From: Paludibacteraceae bacterium
Lineage (GTDB): Bacteria > Bacteroidota > Bacteroidia > Bacteroidales > Paludibacteraceae
DNA length: 7,291 nucleotides
Assembly: GCA_023227695.1 (NCBI GenBank)
Contig: JALNVE010000162.1
Location: 1 to 7,291, forward strand
Reading direction: 5' to 3'
How positions within the stretch are numbered: position 1 is the stretch's first letter; every line of letters begins with the position of its first letter. The translations under genes and the position numbers were made by a program. Positions 1-6,660 of the stretch are shown piece by piece. The notes below the pieces were generated by a model, which was not told where the DNA came from, did no database searches, and saw only the letters and a list, made by a program, of their open reading frames with translations.

Positions 1-1150
1 AAGCCAAAGTCTTTAAATTAATGCATTTGACTATGTCCAATTGAGGCAGTTGGTTAGTAGAACATATCAACTCCTTTAGTTTAATGTTGTTGTTGAGATT
101 CAATAAGTTGATTTTGTTGTTGCTGCAATCCAAGGTTTCCAAAGCAATGCAATTGACCAAATTCAATTCCTGAAGTCCTTGACCTTTGCAGTTCAACTCT
201 TTCAAAGATGTGCAGCTGTCAACCATTAATTCAAGGAGAATGTTCTGTTCGCAATTTAGTTTGACAAGCTTCTTGCAATCTTTGACATTTAGACTTGCCA
301 ATCTGCAGTTTTTGCAATTCATATCAATTAGATTGATGTTTTTTTTCAAATCCAATTGAGTTAGTTTGTCATTATTCAAGCAACATAAGCGTTTTAGATT
401 TATGCAATTTCTTATGTCTAAATTAGCAATTGCGTTGTTTGCACAATTCAGATTTTCAAGTTGAATGCAATTACCAACATTTAAATCTGTCAATTTGCAG
501 GACTGACAATCCAAACTTTTCAATGATTTGCAGTCATTTACAATCAGACTTGTCATCGGGTTGTTTTTGCAAGTCAAATGAGTCAAGATCGCGTTTTCTC
601 CTAAATCTAACGTCTTTATTTTATTGTCGTTACACCAAAGTTTTATTAGGTTGTCACAGTCGCTCACATTCAGTGTTTCTAGTAAATTGTGGTCGCATTC
701 CAAATCTTTTAAAGCGGTACAATTGCCTAATTTCAACGTTTCCAAGTTGTTATTATGGCAATCTAAAACGACCAAATTCGAAAGATTGCTTAAATCTAAT
801 TGTTCCAAAATATTTTCTTCACAAATGAGCCGGTTCAAAGCCTTGTTTGAGGTCACATTTAGATTTTTGATTTTGTTTTGTGAACAATTCAGTTTCTCCA
901 AAGCAGTAAAGAACTCTATTCCTTTTAAGTCTTTGATGTCAAGGTTACTGCAATCCATCTCTTTTATGTTTTCAATCTCATCTAAAGAGATGGTATCGTT
1001 TTGTCCAAAATCCTGACTGAGAATGAAATCTCTGAATTTTTTATCTGGAAAATTATCTTTTTCGATGAGAATATCTTGCGCAGATGCCATGAAGGGCAGT
1101 GCTATCAGGAATGACAGAATAAAAACTTTTTGAACTGAACTTTTTACCAT
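1..1150 (-). CDS. Secreted cysteine-rich leucine-rich-repeat protein, 3' end outside the window
   Basis: The minus-strand frame is open from the ATG at 1150 to the left edge: 383 codons with no stop, so the C-terminus is missing. Residues 1-24 form a classical signal peptide (basic start, hydrophobic core, ending MASA before QD). Residues about 33-82 form a cap (NFPDKKFRDFIL..., then DLKGIEFF) that commonly precedes LRRs in Bacteroidales surface proteins. From residue 83 there are 14 complete repeats of 21 residues (the ninth has 22) with the pattern LxxLxCxxNxLxxLxl, and a fifteenth begins at the edge. Cysteine occupies the sixth pattern position in all 14 repeats. LRR solenoids bind proteins or glycans; the ligand here is unknown. 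The protein is exported, but whether it carries a C-terminal type IX sorting domain cannot be seen. It probably shares a transcript with the gene ending at 1183, 32 bases upstream. The repeats, frame and signal peptide are directly visible; surface location is inferred. Confidence 0.92.
   Translation of the reverse strand, partial: MVKSSVQKVFILSFLIALPFMASAQDILIEKDNFPDKKFRDFILSQDFGQNDTISLDEIENIKEMDCSNLDIKDLKGIEFFTALEKLNCSQNKIKNLNVTSNKALNRLICEENILEQLDLSNLSNLVVLDCHNNNLETLKLGNCTALKDLECDHNLLETLNVSDCDNLIKLWCNDNKIKTLDLGENAILTHLTCKNNPMTSLIVNDCKSLKSLDCQSCKLTDLNVGNCIQLENLNCANNAIANLDIRNCINLKRLCCLNNDKLTQLDLKKNINLIDMNCKNCRLASLNVKDCKKLVKLNCEQNILLELMVDSCTSLKELNCKGQGLQELNLVNCIALETLDCSNNKINLLNLNNNIKLKELICSTNQLPQLDIVKCINLKTLA
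2..904 (-). repeat. Tandem LRR-coding repeats, about 63-base period
   Basis: Fourteen full units of 63 bases (one of 66) plus a partial fifteenth lie inside the LRR gene. The DNA copies are diverged, so this is mainly a protein-level repeat. The conserved codons are the Leu positions, the Cys in LxC, and the Asn of CxxN. Repeats 7 and 10 have Cys where this Asn is expected (CQSC and CKNC). Nine of the 14 units carry a second Cys near the end of the unit, as in NCT, DCK or NCI. Confidence 0.85.
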
Positions 1151-1182
1151 TTTTATTGTGCGTGTGATGTTTGAATCTGACT

Positions 1183-1695
1183 TTATTTCTTTTTATTAGT
1201 GCTGACCTCTTCGAGTTTTAATTCTTTTACGACTTCCATTAAGTCACCGTTAGCTTTTTTGACTGACAGTGTTGCTTGAACGGTGAATTTATTTGTTTTT
1301 TCTTCGAACGAATTGAAGATGATCAGATAACCTGTTTCGTATACTCTTTTCTTTGCAAGAATTTCAAAATTAGTGAATTTTGCTCTGAAATCATTATCGT
1401 GGTCTAAGAATAAGAAATCGTTTAGATCGTAGTAGGGTATGCAAGAATCTGATTGATAAGATTTTACTTCTTCTGATTTTAATGAAATCGTGATCTTTTC
1501 GATGGAAGGATATTGAACCGGGTCAACATACAATTGTAGATATAAATTTCCCTTGTGATAACCAGCACTTGCTTGCAAGGGTTCTTCGTGAAAAGCGTCT
1601 TCTGTTGTGGATTGGTCGTAATAACCAAATGCTTGGCTGCTTAATACACAAAGGAAAAAAGAAGATAAGATGAATTTCCAAAGAATAGTTCTCAT
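1183..1695 (-). CDS. Small secreted protein of unknown family
   Basis: I do not recognise this family. The frame is open upstream to 1770 (TTG, then ATG at 1767, and another ATG at 1716). I chose the ATG at 1695 because it puts a clean signal peptide at the N-terminus: MRTILWKF, a hydrophobic stretch with FFLCVLSS, then QAFG before YYDQ. It also follows an A-rich leader typical of Bacteroidota. The product is 170 residues, about 146 after cleavage. The mature part alternates hydrophobic and polar residues (NLYLQLYVD, KITISLKS, KFTVQATLSVKK), suggesting a mostly beta-strand domain. It has one cysteine (residue 85) and a charged tail ending in KKK. The signal-peptide Cys16 is not in a convincing lipobox, so a soluble exported protein is more likely than a lipoprotein. 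The gene sits 32 bases upstream of the LRR gene on the same strand, so co-transcription and a shared role are plausible. Being a gene is well supported; function is unknown. Confidence 0.8.
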   Translation of the reverse strand: MRTILWKFILSSFFLCVLSSQAFGYYDQSTTEDAFHEEPLQASAGYHKGNLYLQLYVDPVQYPSIEKITISLKSEEVKSYQSDSCIPYYDLNDFLFLDHDNDFRAKFTNFEILAKKRVYETGYLIIFNSFEEKTNKFTVQATLSVKKANGDLMEVVKELKLEEVSTNKKK

Positions 1696-1818
1696 TGTTG
1701 TTTTTTTTGTTTGCATAAAACTACTTATGTGTAAGCAAATCGTATGCCGTTCATTTCTATTTTTCATCAAATGATGTTATTGCCAATGTTATTTTACTGG
1801 AAATCTCCTTATTTATTG

Positions 1819-1827
1819 TATTTTTGT
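1819..1827 (+). promoter_or_regulatory. Candidate Bacteroidota -7 promoter box for the GH27-CE2 pair
   Basis: TATTTTTGT matches the primary sigma factor -7 consensus TAnnTTTG of Bacteroidota exactly. It would place transcription start near 1833 and give a leader of about 100 bases before the ATG at 1935. No convincing -33 TTG element is seen at the expected spacing, so this is tentative. It is the best match in the divergent intergenic region. Confidence 0.4.
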
Positions 1828-1934
1828 TTAAAAGGATTCGAGGAAAAATAAGACGAACTGTCAGAAATATTTCATTTGGATTTACTTATAGATTGATTTG
1901 TGAATTTCATATTTATGAATTAAAATGTATTCGC

Positions 1935-3164
1935 ATGGATTTTAAAAGATATTTAAAAGTGGGAGCGTTGACTTCTGCTTTGCTTTTGCCTATGGTTGCT
2001 TTAGCGCAGAAAGATCCAAATTTAGCCAAAACTCCGCCAATGGGTTGGAACAGTTGGAATAAATTCCAGTGTAACTTAAATGAACAGATGGTTCGCGAAA
2101 TTGCCGATGCAATGGTCGCTACCGGTATGCGAGATGCTGGTTATGAGTATGTTGTGATGGACGATTGCTGGCATGGAAAGCGCGATAGTCTGGGTTTCAT
2201 TCAGCCTAATTCCGAACATTTCCCTTCGGGCATAAAAGCCTTGGCCGATTATGTGCATTCGAAGGGTTTGAAGCTGGGGATCTATTCGTGTGCGGGCAAT
2301 ACGACCTGTGCGCATCAGCCGGCTTCGCGCGGACATGAGTATCAGGATGCGTTGCAGTATGCCAAATGGGGCATTGATTATTTGAAATATGATTGGTGCG
2401 ATACCGAAGGCTTGAATGCGCAAGGCGCATATACAACCATGGCCGAGGCCATCATGGCTGCAGGCCGACCCATTCTCTTCAGCTTGTGCGAATGGGGAAA
2501 CAACAAACCATGGGAGTGGGGTCCTTCTGTTGGTCACATGTGGCGTACTACGGGAGATATATTCAACTGCTTCGACTGCATAAAAGAGCACGGCACTTGG
2601 CAGGCTTTCGGTGTGATGCAGATTTTGGACAAACAGGATGGCTTGAGACAATATGCAGGTCCCGGACATTGGAATGACCCTGATATGTTGGAAGTTGGTA
2701 ACGGTATGCCAGTTAACCAAGACCGTGCCCATTTCTCCATGTGGGTGATGTTAGCCGCTCCGCTGATTGCAGGAAATGATATCCGCAACATGAGCCAAGA
2801 GACTTTGGAAATTTTGACCAACCGTGAAGCTATTGCTATCAATCAGGATTCTTTGGGTATCCAGGGGTTCCGCAAAGCGAAGGATGGAGATTTGGAGACA
2901 TGGCTCAAGCCCCTTGCTAACGGCGATTGGGCGCTCTGTTTCTTGAACAGAGGAAAAGAACCTCGTGCAGTTGAGTTAGACTGGAACGATTTCCGTGTAA
3001 CGGACGATCTCTCTAAATTAAGCATCGACACTTCGAAAGATAAATACACGTTGCGTGATGTTTGGCAGAAGAAAAACTGGGGTAAGGCTACGAAAAAATT
3101 CAAGGCTACAGTTCCTGCTCAGGATGTTATTTTATTGAGAATTTCTAAAACTGTAAAAAAATAA
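1935..3164 (+). CDS. Secreted GH27 alpha-galactosidase
   Basis: This enzyme hydrolyses terminal alpha-1,6-linked galactose from oligosaccharides or galactomannan-type polymers with retention of configuration. I chose the ATG at 1935 (409 residues) over upstream TTG frames because it gives a signal peptide, MDFKRYLKVG then a hydrophobic core ending VALA before QKD. GH27 marks appear in order: TPPMGWNSWNKF (33-44), VVMDDCW (73-79), GIYSCAGNTTC (115-125), the nucleophile Asp153 in YLKYDWC, the galactose-contacting CEWG (185-188), the acid/base Asp208 in MWRTTGDI, and GPGHWNDPDML (242-252). Cys125 and Cys155 match the conserved disulfide pair of the family. The glutamate in CEWG favours alpha-galactosidase over alpha-N-acetylgalactosaminidase. 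From about residue 310 a beta-rich C-terminal domain follows. Length is normal for a bacterial GH27 without accessory binding modules. The esterase gene starts three bases after the stop, so the two are almost certainly co-transcribed. The product acts in the periplasm or at the cell surface. Exact glycan substrate is inferred, not shown. Confidence 0.95.
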   Translation: MDFKRYLKVGALTSALLLPMVALAQKDPNLAKTPPMGWNSWNKFQCNLNEQMVREIADAMVATGMRDAGYEYVVMDDCWHGKRDSLGFIQPNSEHFPSGIKALADYVHSKGLKLGIYSCAGNTTCAHQPASRGHEYQDALQYAKWGIDYLKYDWCDTEGLNAQGAYTTMAEAIMAAGRPILFSLCEWGNNKPWEWGPSVGHMWRTTGDIFNCFDCIKEHGTWQAFGVMQILDKQDGLRQYAGPGHWNDPDMLEVGNGMPVNQDRAHFSMWVMLAAPLIAGNDIRNMSQETLEILTNREAIAINQDSLGIQGFRKAKDGDLETWLKPLANGDWALCFLNRGKEPRAVELDWNDFRVTDDLSKLSIDTSKDKYTLRDVWQKKNWGKATKKFKATVPAQDVILLRISKTVKK

Positions 3165-3167
3165 AAT

Positions 3168-4256
3168 ATGAGGATATTTTCGTTTTTCATTATGATAATG
3201 ATGTCGACAATAAGTGTTTTTGCCTCAGATAATGAGGTGTATAAGGCTAATGCCCCGTCTGTTGATTATGTGGGTCGTGTAAAGAAGTTGGACGACGGTA
3301 AGGTGCGTTACGATTGGGCGGGTGTCTATCTGCGTACGCGCTTTACAGGAACATCCGTCGCTATCGATGCGGAGGATATTGCTTTTGAGGAGTTTAACGT
3401 CTACATTGACGGGAAACAGACGGCAGTGGTATCACTCGATAAGAAACGTGTTCAGCTTGTTTTGGCGAAGGGCTTGAAGAAGGGCGAACACATGTTGATG
3501 TTCCAAAAACGAAATGAAGGAATAACAGGTAAAATCACTATTTATTCGTTCATTTTGGACAAAGGGGCTAAGTTGATGCCAGTTACTTCCAGACCTCAAC
3601 GTTTGATTGAGTTTGTGGGTAACTCCATCACCTGTGGATATGGAACGGAGAGTAACGAGATTGACCATCCCTATGATCCCCGTACGGCTGATGCCAACCA
3701 TAGTTACGGTGCCATCATTTCTCGCTATTTCAATGCCGATTATATGCTGACTTCCCATTCGGGACAAGGCATTGTGAAAAATTGGGACGATACGGTTACG
3801 GTCTCTAAAGTCTGCATGCTGCACCGCTTCTCCAGAGTGTTGGACGAAGAGGAAGAACAATGGGATTTCAGCGTTAAACCACAGTTGGTCTGCATCAGTT
3901 TGGGTACGAATGATTATTCGCAGGCTCCCAAACCGAGTGAGGCTGAGTTTACGGGTGCTTACCGCAGTTGGCTCAAGATTGTTCGCGAAAAGTACGGCAA
4001 TGTGCCTGTGCTCTTTATTGCGCCGTTGGCTGGAGAACCTTCGCGTAGTTACATGAAACGCCTTGTGGATGATTTGAGTAAGACAGATGAGAATGTCTAC
4101 TATATGGCTCTTTACGAGGAGATGATGGAAGAGGAACCAGACCTTGGACCTGTTCGTCATCCAACCTATAGCGGACATCGGAAAATGGCAATGTGCATCA
4201 TCCCTTACATTTCAAAAATTATGAAATGGGGATTGCCAGCCAAAGTGGTAGAATAG
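3168..4256 (+). CDS. Secreted CE2-family acetyl esterase (jelly-roll plus SGNH hydrolase)
   Basis: The protein removes O-acetyl groups from polysaccharides or oligosaccharides. It has 362 residues: a signal peptide (1-20, ending VFAS), a beta-sandwich N-terminal domain (about 30-137) typical of CE2, and an SGNH hydrolase domain (about 145-355). Visible SGNH blocks are EFVGNSITCGYG with nucleophile Ser153, SHSGQGIVKNW (196-206) supplying the oxyanion Gly, GTNDY (246-250) with Asn248, and RHPTYSGH with catalytic His331. The usual Asp three residues before the His is Pro328, which fits the reduced Ser-His dyad reported for some CE2 enzymes. Characterised CE2 enzymes act on acetylated glucomannan and xylan, preferring 6-O-acetyl groups. 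Coupling to the alpha-galactosidase three bases upstream suggests a decorated mannan, though xylan or another acetylated glycan is possible. Family assignment is strong; substrate is inference. Confidence 0.9.
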   Translation: MRIFSFFIMIMMSTISVFASDNEVYKANAPSVDYVGRVKKLDDGKVRYDWAGVYLRTRFTGTSVAIDAEDIAFEEFNVYIDGKQTAVVSLDKKRVQLVLAKGLKKGEHMLMFQKRNEGITGKITIYSFILDKGAKLMPVTSRPQRLIEFVGNSITCGYGTESNEIDHPYDPRTADANHSYGAIISRYFNADYMLTSHSGQGIVKNWDDTVTVSKVCMLHRFSRVLDEEEEQWDFSVKPQLVCISLGTNDYSQAPKPSEAEFTGAYRSWLKIVREKYGNVPVLFIAPLAGEPSRSYMKRLVDDLSKTDENVYYMALYEEMMEEEPDLGPVRHPTYSGHRKMAMCIIPYISKIMKWGLPAKVVE

Positions 4257-4281
4257 AGATGTTTTGTTGCTCGTTTATCTT

Positions 4282-4321
4282 TTTTTTTGATTCTCGTTTG
4301 AAATGTCTATAATCAAAAAAA
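4282..4321 (+). terminator. Weak AT-rich inverted repeat after the esterase gene, possible terminator
   Basis: TTTTTTTGATT (4282-4292) pairs with AATCAAAAAAA (4311-4321) around an 18-base loop, about 25 bases after the esterase stop. The stem has one G-C pair and no T-run follows on the plus strand, so it is a poor intrinsic terminator. On the opposite strand it would likewise lack GC strength. It is recorded because no better stop signal lies between the esterase and the next promoter. Confidence 0.25.
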
Positions 4322-4384
4322 GTAAGGTGAGTAACGATTTTGTTTTGTCGATAAATAAGCGGCTCTTTTAATTCGAAAATCTTT

Positions 4385-4393
4385 TATATTTGC
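4385..4393 (+). promoter_or_regulatory. Candidate -7 promoter box for the DUF2156-GNAT gene
   Basis: TATATTTGC is an exact match to the Bacteroidota -7 consensus TAnnTTTG. It would start transcription near 4400 and leave a leader of about 60 bases before the ATG at 4463. The -33 region has no clear TTG at standard spacing. The box suggests this gene is transcribed separately from the glycan enzymes upstream, from which it is 206 bases away. Confidence 0.5.
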
Positions 4394-4462
4394 GAAAAAA
4401 AGAGCAAAAAGGGCGGTGTGTAAAACTTCACCTCGTGAAAATTTCCAATTTTGAAAAAATAT

Positions 4463-6472
4463 ATGAAGATAGAGTTTAAGCCAATTTCGGTAGAAGATAA
4501 AGAAAAAATAGCTGCATTTACTTGTAAAACAACGTCACAAAACTGTGATTTTGCCGTGATGAACATCTGTAGCTGGCAGTTTTTTTATCATAGTGAATAT
4601 GCTATTGTAAATGATTTTCTCATCCTTCGTTTTAAGTTTGATGATGGTTGTTTGGGTTATATGTTCCCGTTGGGAGATGGAGATGTGCGTTCCATTTTGG
4701 ACATCATGCTTCAGGATGCTATACAGAACGGTGAGAAGGATCTTTGCTTGATGGGCGTTACTTTGGATGAGAAACAGCAACTCGACCGTATTTTGCCAGA
4801 TAGATTCCATTACATCAGCAAGCGCGACTATTTTGATTATATCTACCGTCGATTGGACCTGGCTGCTCTTAAGGGCAAACGATACCAGTCCAAACGCAAC
4901 CATGTGAACAAGTTTACAAATAAGTACAATTACGAATATGTGGAACTGACGCCCGATCTTATTCCAGAGTGCCTGGAGGTGGAGGAGCGTTGGCGGGCCG
5001 ACAATACCGTGTCTGATTATGAGACACTCTTGAATGAGAGTCGTTCGATGACTCTTGCGCTTAAGAATTTTGAAAAGCTTGGTGGCATGGGCGGTGCCAT
5101 TAGGGTGGATGGACGTATTGTTGCATTCAGTTTTGGCTCGCCGATCAACGAGGATACCTTCTGTGTTCATGTGGAAAAGGCCGATGCCAATATAGAAGGG
5201 TTGTATTCCGTTATCAATCAGATGTTTTCTTCTCATATTCCAGAGAAATATACCTTTGTGAATAGGGAGGAAGATTTGGGAATAGAGGGTCTTCGCAAGG
5301 CTAAACTCTCTTATTTGCCTTCCATTTTGTTGGAGAAATATGTGGCGATCATTAGCGATACTTCGGAGGTGAATATCTCGGAAGAGGATGCTGAGGTGAA
5401 GAACCGTGTTATGGATTTATGGAGAAACTGTTTCTCTGATACCGAGGCTTTTGTTCAGTTTTTTTTCTCGCGAAAATATAAACGCAGCAACACGTTAGTG
5501 GGCTTTGATAACGGCGAAATAGTTACGGCCATGCAACTGATGCCTTACAAAATGACCTATGGAAATAATCATCTGGAGAGTGCTTATATCGCAGGCGTCT
5601 GTACGCAGAAAGAGAGTCGAGGCAAAGGGCTCAGCTCAAACCTGATGCAAGAGGCTCTGGTGACCTTAAATCAACGCAATGTAGATATAGCAACGCTTAT
5701 TCCTGCAACGGAAAATTTGTTTGATTTTTATGCGAAATCGGGTTTTATTACGGTCTTTGAGAAGTATGAGCAAGTTTTGACCCGCGAAGATTTGGCGAAC
5801 AACAAGCGTTGTGTATCTGACGATCATTATGTGGAGGAGTGGGACAAAAAATGCAATTTCAATGAGATTTATTCTTACTTCAATAAAAGCGAGTGTGAGC
5901 GTGATCTTTGTGTTGTGCATACCTACGAAGATTGGATGGATGTCTTGGACGACCTTTATAACGATGGAGGAAAAATGTTGATTGTTCGCGATTCCTTTTC
6001 AAAGGGAATCAGTGGCTTAGCACTTGTTTTAAAGGAAGATACGAATTTTCAGATCAAGGAGTTGATGACAGATAACGAGGCTTTGAGTGCCAATGTTTAT
6101 TGCTATCTTTTCTCCAATCATATAGATTGCCAAGAGTTGACTATTCGTACGGTAACGCCAGATAACAAGGAGCAAGGCGTTCCATTTGCTATGGCACGTG
6201 TTACGAATGTTTCTCAGTTGCTAAATGTTTACGTAAAAGAATATCCTACAGCAAGTTTTGCTGTGGAGATTTTAGATAATCAGATTGCCGAAAATCGGGG
6301 TGTGTATAGGGTTGAAAATGGTGCTTTCCATAAGTTGGAGGAGTCAGTTACTAGGCCAGAAAACCTCATTTCCATGGATATATCGCAGTTTACAGAGGCA
6401 ATATTGGGGAAAAAATCACAATTAGGAATAGAGGAGGTAACTTATCCTTATATTAGTATGATGCTTGAATGA
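4463..6472 (+). CDS. Fusion protein: DUF2156 (LPG_synthase_C) domain + Eis-like GNAT acetyltransferase + SCP2-like domain
   Basis: The protein has 669 residues from the ATG at 4463. An in-frame TTG at 4451 is possible, but the ATG gives MKIEFKPIS, the usual N-terminus of Bacteroidales DUF2156 proteins. Residues about 1-293 form the DUF2156 domain, a double GNAT-like fold related to the catalytic part of phosphatidylglycerol lysyltransferase; characteristic stretches are NCDFAVMNICSW (27-38), KRNHVNKF (144-151) and NREEDLGIEGLRKAK (267-281). No membrane segments are seen, so it is probably cytosolic. Residues about 310-440 form an Eis-type GNAT with acetyl-CoA motif AGVCTQKESRGKGL (377-390) and FYAKSGF, where Tyr423 may be the general acid. 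Residues about 578-660 resemble the SCP2-like C-terminal domain of Eis proteins. The donor and acceptor of each half are unknown. The two halves are usually found as separate proteins; the frame is continuous across the junction near residue 300, with no sign of error. It appears to be a single-gene transcript with its own promoter. Confidence 0.88.
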   Translation: MKIEFKPISVEDKEKIAAFTCKTTSQNCDFAVMNICSWQFFYHSEYAIVNDFLILRFKFDDGCLGYMFPLGDGDVRSILDIMLQDAIQNGEKDLCLMGVTLDEKQQLDRILPDRFHYISKRDYFDYIYRRLDLAALKGKRYQSKRNHVNKFTNKYNYEYVELTPDLIPECLEVEERWRADNTVSDYETLLNESRSMTLALKNFEKLGGMGGAIRVDGRIVAFSFGSPINEDTFCVHVEKADANIEGLYSVINQMFSSHIPEKYTFVNREEDLGIEGLRKAKLSYLPSILLEKYVAIISDTSEVNISEEDAEVKNRVMDLWRNCFSDTEAFVQFFFSRKYKRSNTLVGFDNGEIVTAMQLMPYKMTYGNNHLESAYIAGVCTQKESRGKGLSSNLMQEALVTLNQRNVDIATLIPATENLFDFYAKSGFITVFEKYEQVLTREDLANNKRCVSDDHYVEEWDKKCNFNEIYSYFNKSECERDLCVVHTYEDWMDVLDDLYNDGGKMLIVRDSFSKGISGLALVLKEDTNFQIKELMTDNEALSANVYCYLFSNHIDCQELTIRTVTPDNKEQGVPFAMARVTNVSQLLNVYVKEYPTASFAVEILDNQIAENRGVYRVENGAFHKLEESVTRPENLISMDISQFTEAILGKKSQLGIEEVTYPYISMMLE

Positions 6473-6581
6473 GTTTATTAGTTTGATTTTTAGTATTTTA
6501 TTACAATCTTAGAAGTTTGATGGTGAAAACCTTTATGTTAAATTATTTTTTTAACAAAGTTTGGCATGTCGTTTGTTTTTA

Positions 6582-6616
6582 TAACGTTCGGAGGAGAAAG
6601 AGACTCCCCAATGTTA
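6582..6616 (+). promoter_or_regulatory. Hairpin upstream of the NifX-like gene
   Basis: TAACGTT (6582-6588) pairs with AATGTTA (6610-6616, one G-U pair), then after a small internal loop GGAG (6590-6593) pairs with CTCC (6604-6607), leaving a purine-rich 10-base loop. It lies 44 bases before the ATG at 6661 and is not followed by a T-run, so it is not an ordinary terminator of the upstream gene. It stands out from its very AT-rich surroundings. It could be a leader structure or a protein-binding palindrome. No known RNA family is recognised. Confidence 0.4.
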
Positions 6617-6660
6617 TATATATTATGTAATAAACTAAAAAACTAATAATTAAGTCAAAC

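Noticed and set aside
2..904. CRISPR-like or satellite interpretation of the roughly 63-base periodicity
   Set aside because: The units are diverged, contiguous without spacers, and keep one open frame encoding canonical LRRs.
430..1016. Plus-strand reading frames of about 130 residues at 430-828 and 624-1016
   Set aside because: They lie opposite the LRR gene, and their Ser/Phe/Leu/Lys-rich translations are the antisense of the repeat codons. They have no domain or signal features.
1696..1770. Upstream starts at 1770, 1767 or 1716 for the small secreted protein
   Set aside because: They would place up to 25 extra residues, polar and charged, before the signal peptide. The ATG at 1695 is the simplest exported start, though 1716 cannot be excluded.
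1696..1770. Minus-strand -7 boxes near 1716-1723 (TAGTTTTA) and 1735-1745 (TACGATTTG)
   Set aside because: The first has a wrong final base and no -33 partner; the second has three instead of two bases between TA and TTTG. Neither is good enough to annotate.
1824..1934. N-terminal extension of the alpha-galactosidase from a TTG at 1824
   Set aside because: The extension is basic and unlike any GH27 N-terminus, it would bury the signal peptide, and it overlaps the candidate -7 box. The ATG at 1935 gives a standard signal peptide.
2076..2842. Minus-strand open frames opposite the alpha-galactosidase (up to 218 residues), and the plus-strand frame 2393-2677
   Set aside because: They overlap a well-supported GH27 gene completely, and show no recognisable motifs. 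Similar long antisense frames opposite the esterase (3432-4178) and the DUF2156 gene (4535-5236) were rejected for the same reason.
6531..6559. AT-rich inverted repeat as terminator of the DUF2156-GNAT gene
   Set aside because: The stem is almost all A-T with a two-base bulge, and no T-run follows it, so terminator function is not supported.
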